From Flaviaestuariibacter sp. (GTDB lineage: Bacteria; Bacteroidota; Bacteroidia; Chitinophagales; Chitinophagaceae), in the NCBI GenBank assembly GCA_025963645.1, contig JAOQAI010000005.1:124001-188000 (forward strand): 64,000 nt of DNA, read 5' to 3'. The first letter of the stretch is position 1, and every line of letters starts with the position of its first letter. Shown piece by piece: positions 63,502-64,000 of the stretch. The notes below the pieces were generated by a model. That model did no database searches. It was not told the DNA's origin and worked only from the letters and a program-made list of their open reading frames with translations. A program made the position numbers and the translations under genes.

Positions 63502-64000
63502 TTAGGAGACAACCGGCACCGAATGAATAGCCGCAGCTATTTCCTTAATTAAACTAGCGTCTTTCTCAATAGCATTGCCCACCACTATCACATCTGCACC
63601 GGCCTTACAATTACGATACGCTTTTTCCGCATCCCGGATTCCGCCCCCGATGATCAGCGGCACTTCGATATTCCTTGCTACAGCAGTGATCATCTCCTCA
63701 GAGATCGCTTTCTTAGCGCCGCTTCCGGCATCCATATAAATCAGCCGCTGCCCCAGCATTTCGCCAGCCATGGCAGTACACATGGCAATATCAGCCTTAT
63801 CAGCGGGTATGGGTGCGGCATTACTGATATAAGAAACCGTAGTAGGTGCCCCCCCGTCAATAACCATATAGCCGGTAGGCATGACTTCCAGTCCGCTTTT
63901 TTTTACAAAAGGCGCCGAGATCACATGTTGCCCGATCAGCAACTCAGGGTTACGTCCCGAAATAAGCGAGAGGTATAATAAAGCATCTGCGTGGTGACTT
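63502..64000 (-). CDS. Geranylgeranylglyceryl phosphate synthase-like protein (partial)
   Basis: The track stops at a TTG at 63942, but the frame stays open to base 64000. The extra codons read SHHADALLYLSLISGRNPELLIGQH, the expected mid-domain of GGGPS/PcrB proteins, so the gene runs off the window and about 165 residues are visible. Motifs are RLIYMDAGSGAKKAI, PLIIGGGIRDAEKAY and GADVIVVGNAIEKD, the last two being the phosphate-binding loops of the TIM barrel. These enzymes couple glycerol-1-phosphate to a polyprenyl diphosphate, giving an ether-linked lipid head. Bacteroidota have such homologues, and their in vivo products are poorly known. The N-terminal part is outside the window. Confidence 0.88.
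   Translation of the reverse strand, partial: SHHADALLYLSLISGRNPELLIGQHVISAPFVKKSGLEVMPTGYMVIDGGAPTTVSYISNAAPIPADKADIAMCTAMAGEMLGQRLIYMDAGSGAKKAISEEMITAVARNIEVPLIIGGGIRDAEKAYRNCKAGADVIVVGNAIEKDASLIKEIAAAIHSVPVVS

Overview
The window reads as a stretch of chromosome from a Bacteroidota bacterium, most likely of the Chitinophagaceae/Chitinophagales group. The pointers are a SusC/SusD pair, a PorX-type regulator of the type IX secretion system (T9SS), a protein with a T9SS C-terminal sorting domain, a DUF3078 outer-membrane protein, a split transketolase, an amino-sugar kinase fused to a RapZ C-terminal domain, and recurrent TAnnTTTG promoter boxes in place of TATAAT. Base composition looks moderate (mid-40s % GC by eye) and even. 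I see no rRNA, tRNA, CRISPR array, prophage or insertion sequence.

Layout. 1-4.1 kb (mostly minus strand): the N-terminal third of an M1 peptidase, a MurU-like nucleotidyltransferase translationally coupled to an AmgK-RapZ fusion, and a DUF72 protein. 4.1-10.4 kb: a fused cobalamin mutase (IcmF), then an SGNH-like protein with an MBOAT O-acyltransferase. 10.4-17.9 kb: RDD membrane protein, front-end desaturase, nucleoid-associated protein, three small proteins (two missed by the ORF track), glycyl-tRNA synthetase, YdcF-like protein, flavin reductase, lipoprotein. 18-29 kb: a large Asp-box T9SS protein, mfd, a 66-aa protein, an aldo/keto reductase, a CarboxypepD_reg protein, gyrB. 29-37 kb: a Uma2 nuclease, lpxD, an HD phosphohydrolase, porX, twin small membrane proteins, a PhnP-like metallo-hydrolase, an acyl-CoA dehydrogenase. 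37-46.8 kb: an MsbA-like exporter, rbfA, a SusC/SusD/lipoprotein cluster, a LolC/E-like permease. 47-53 kb: transketolase N-half, a WecA-like transferase, frr, a DMT transporter, mscL, DUF3078, scpA. 53-64 kb: a YaiO barrel with an LtaS-like phosphotransferase, dxs, a LytS/LytTR two-component pair, twin M28 peptidases, and a truncated GGGP synthase.

Functional threads. Envelope building and recycling dominate: MurNAc salvage (MurU plus kinase-RapZ), lipid A (lpxD, MsbA-like), polymer O-acylation (SGNH/MBOAT), a putative phosphopolymer system (LtaS-like plus YaiO), lipid-linked sugar initiation (WecA-like), isoprenoids (dxs) and a possible isoprenoid ether lipid enzyme (GGGPS). PorX and the Asp-box protein tie the region to type IX secretion.

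The most unusual items are these. (1) A 48-codon in-frame block of short palindromes of the dispersed intergenic kind interrupts the kinase domain of the AmgK-RapZ fusion between its two catalytic motifs. (2) The LtaS-like enzyme carries a C-terminal TPR block homologous to the TPR block at the N-terminus of the adjacent YaiO barrel. (3) Two unlisted mini-proteins of 52 and 39 aa, and a GLLGLLGL-type 81-aa secreted protein, sit within 2 kb. (4) Dispersed palindromic repeats include a 27-nt element present twice with one mismatch, and a hairpin family whose two copies differ by a compensatory base pair. I did not find a clearly unprecedented multi-gene system; the nearest candidates are the kinase-RapZ/MurU unit and the LtaS-TPR/YaiO pair.
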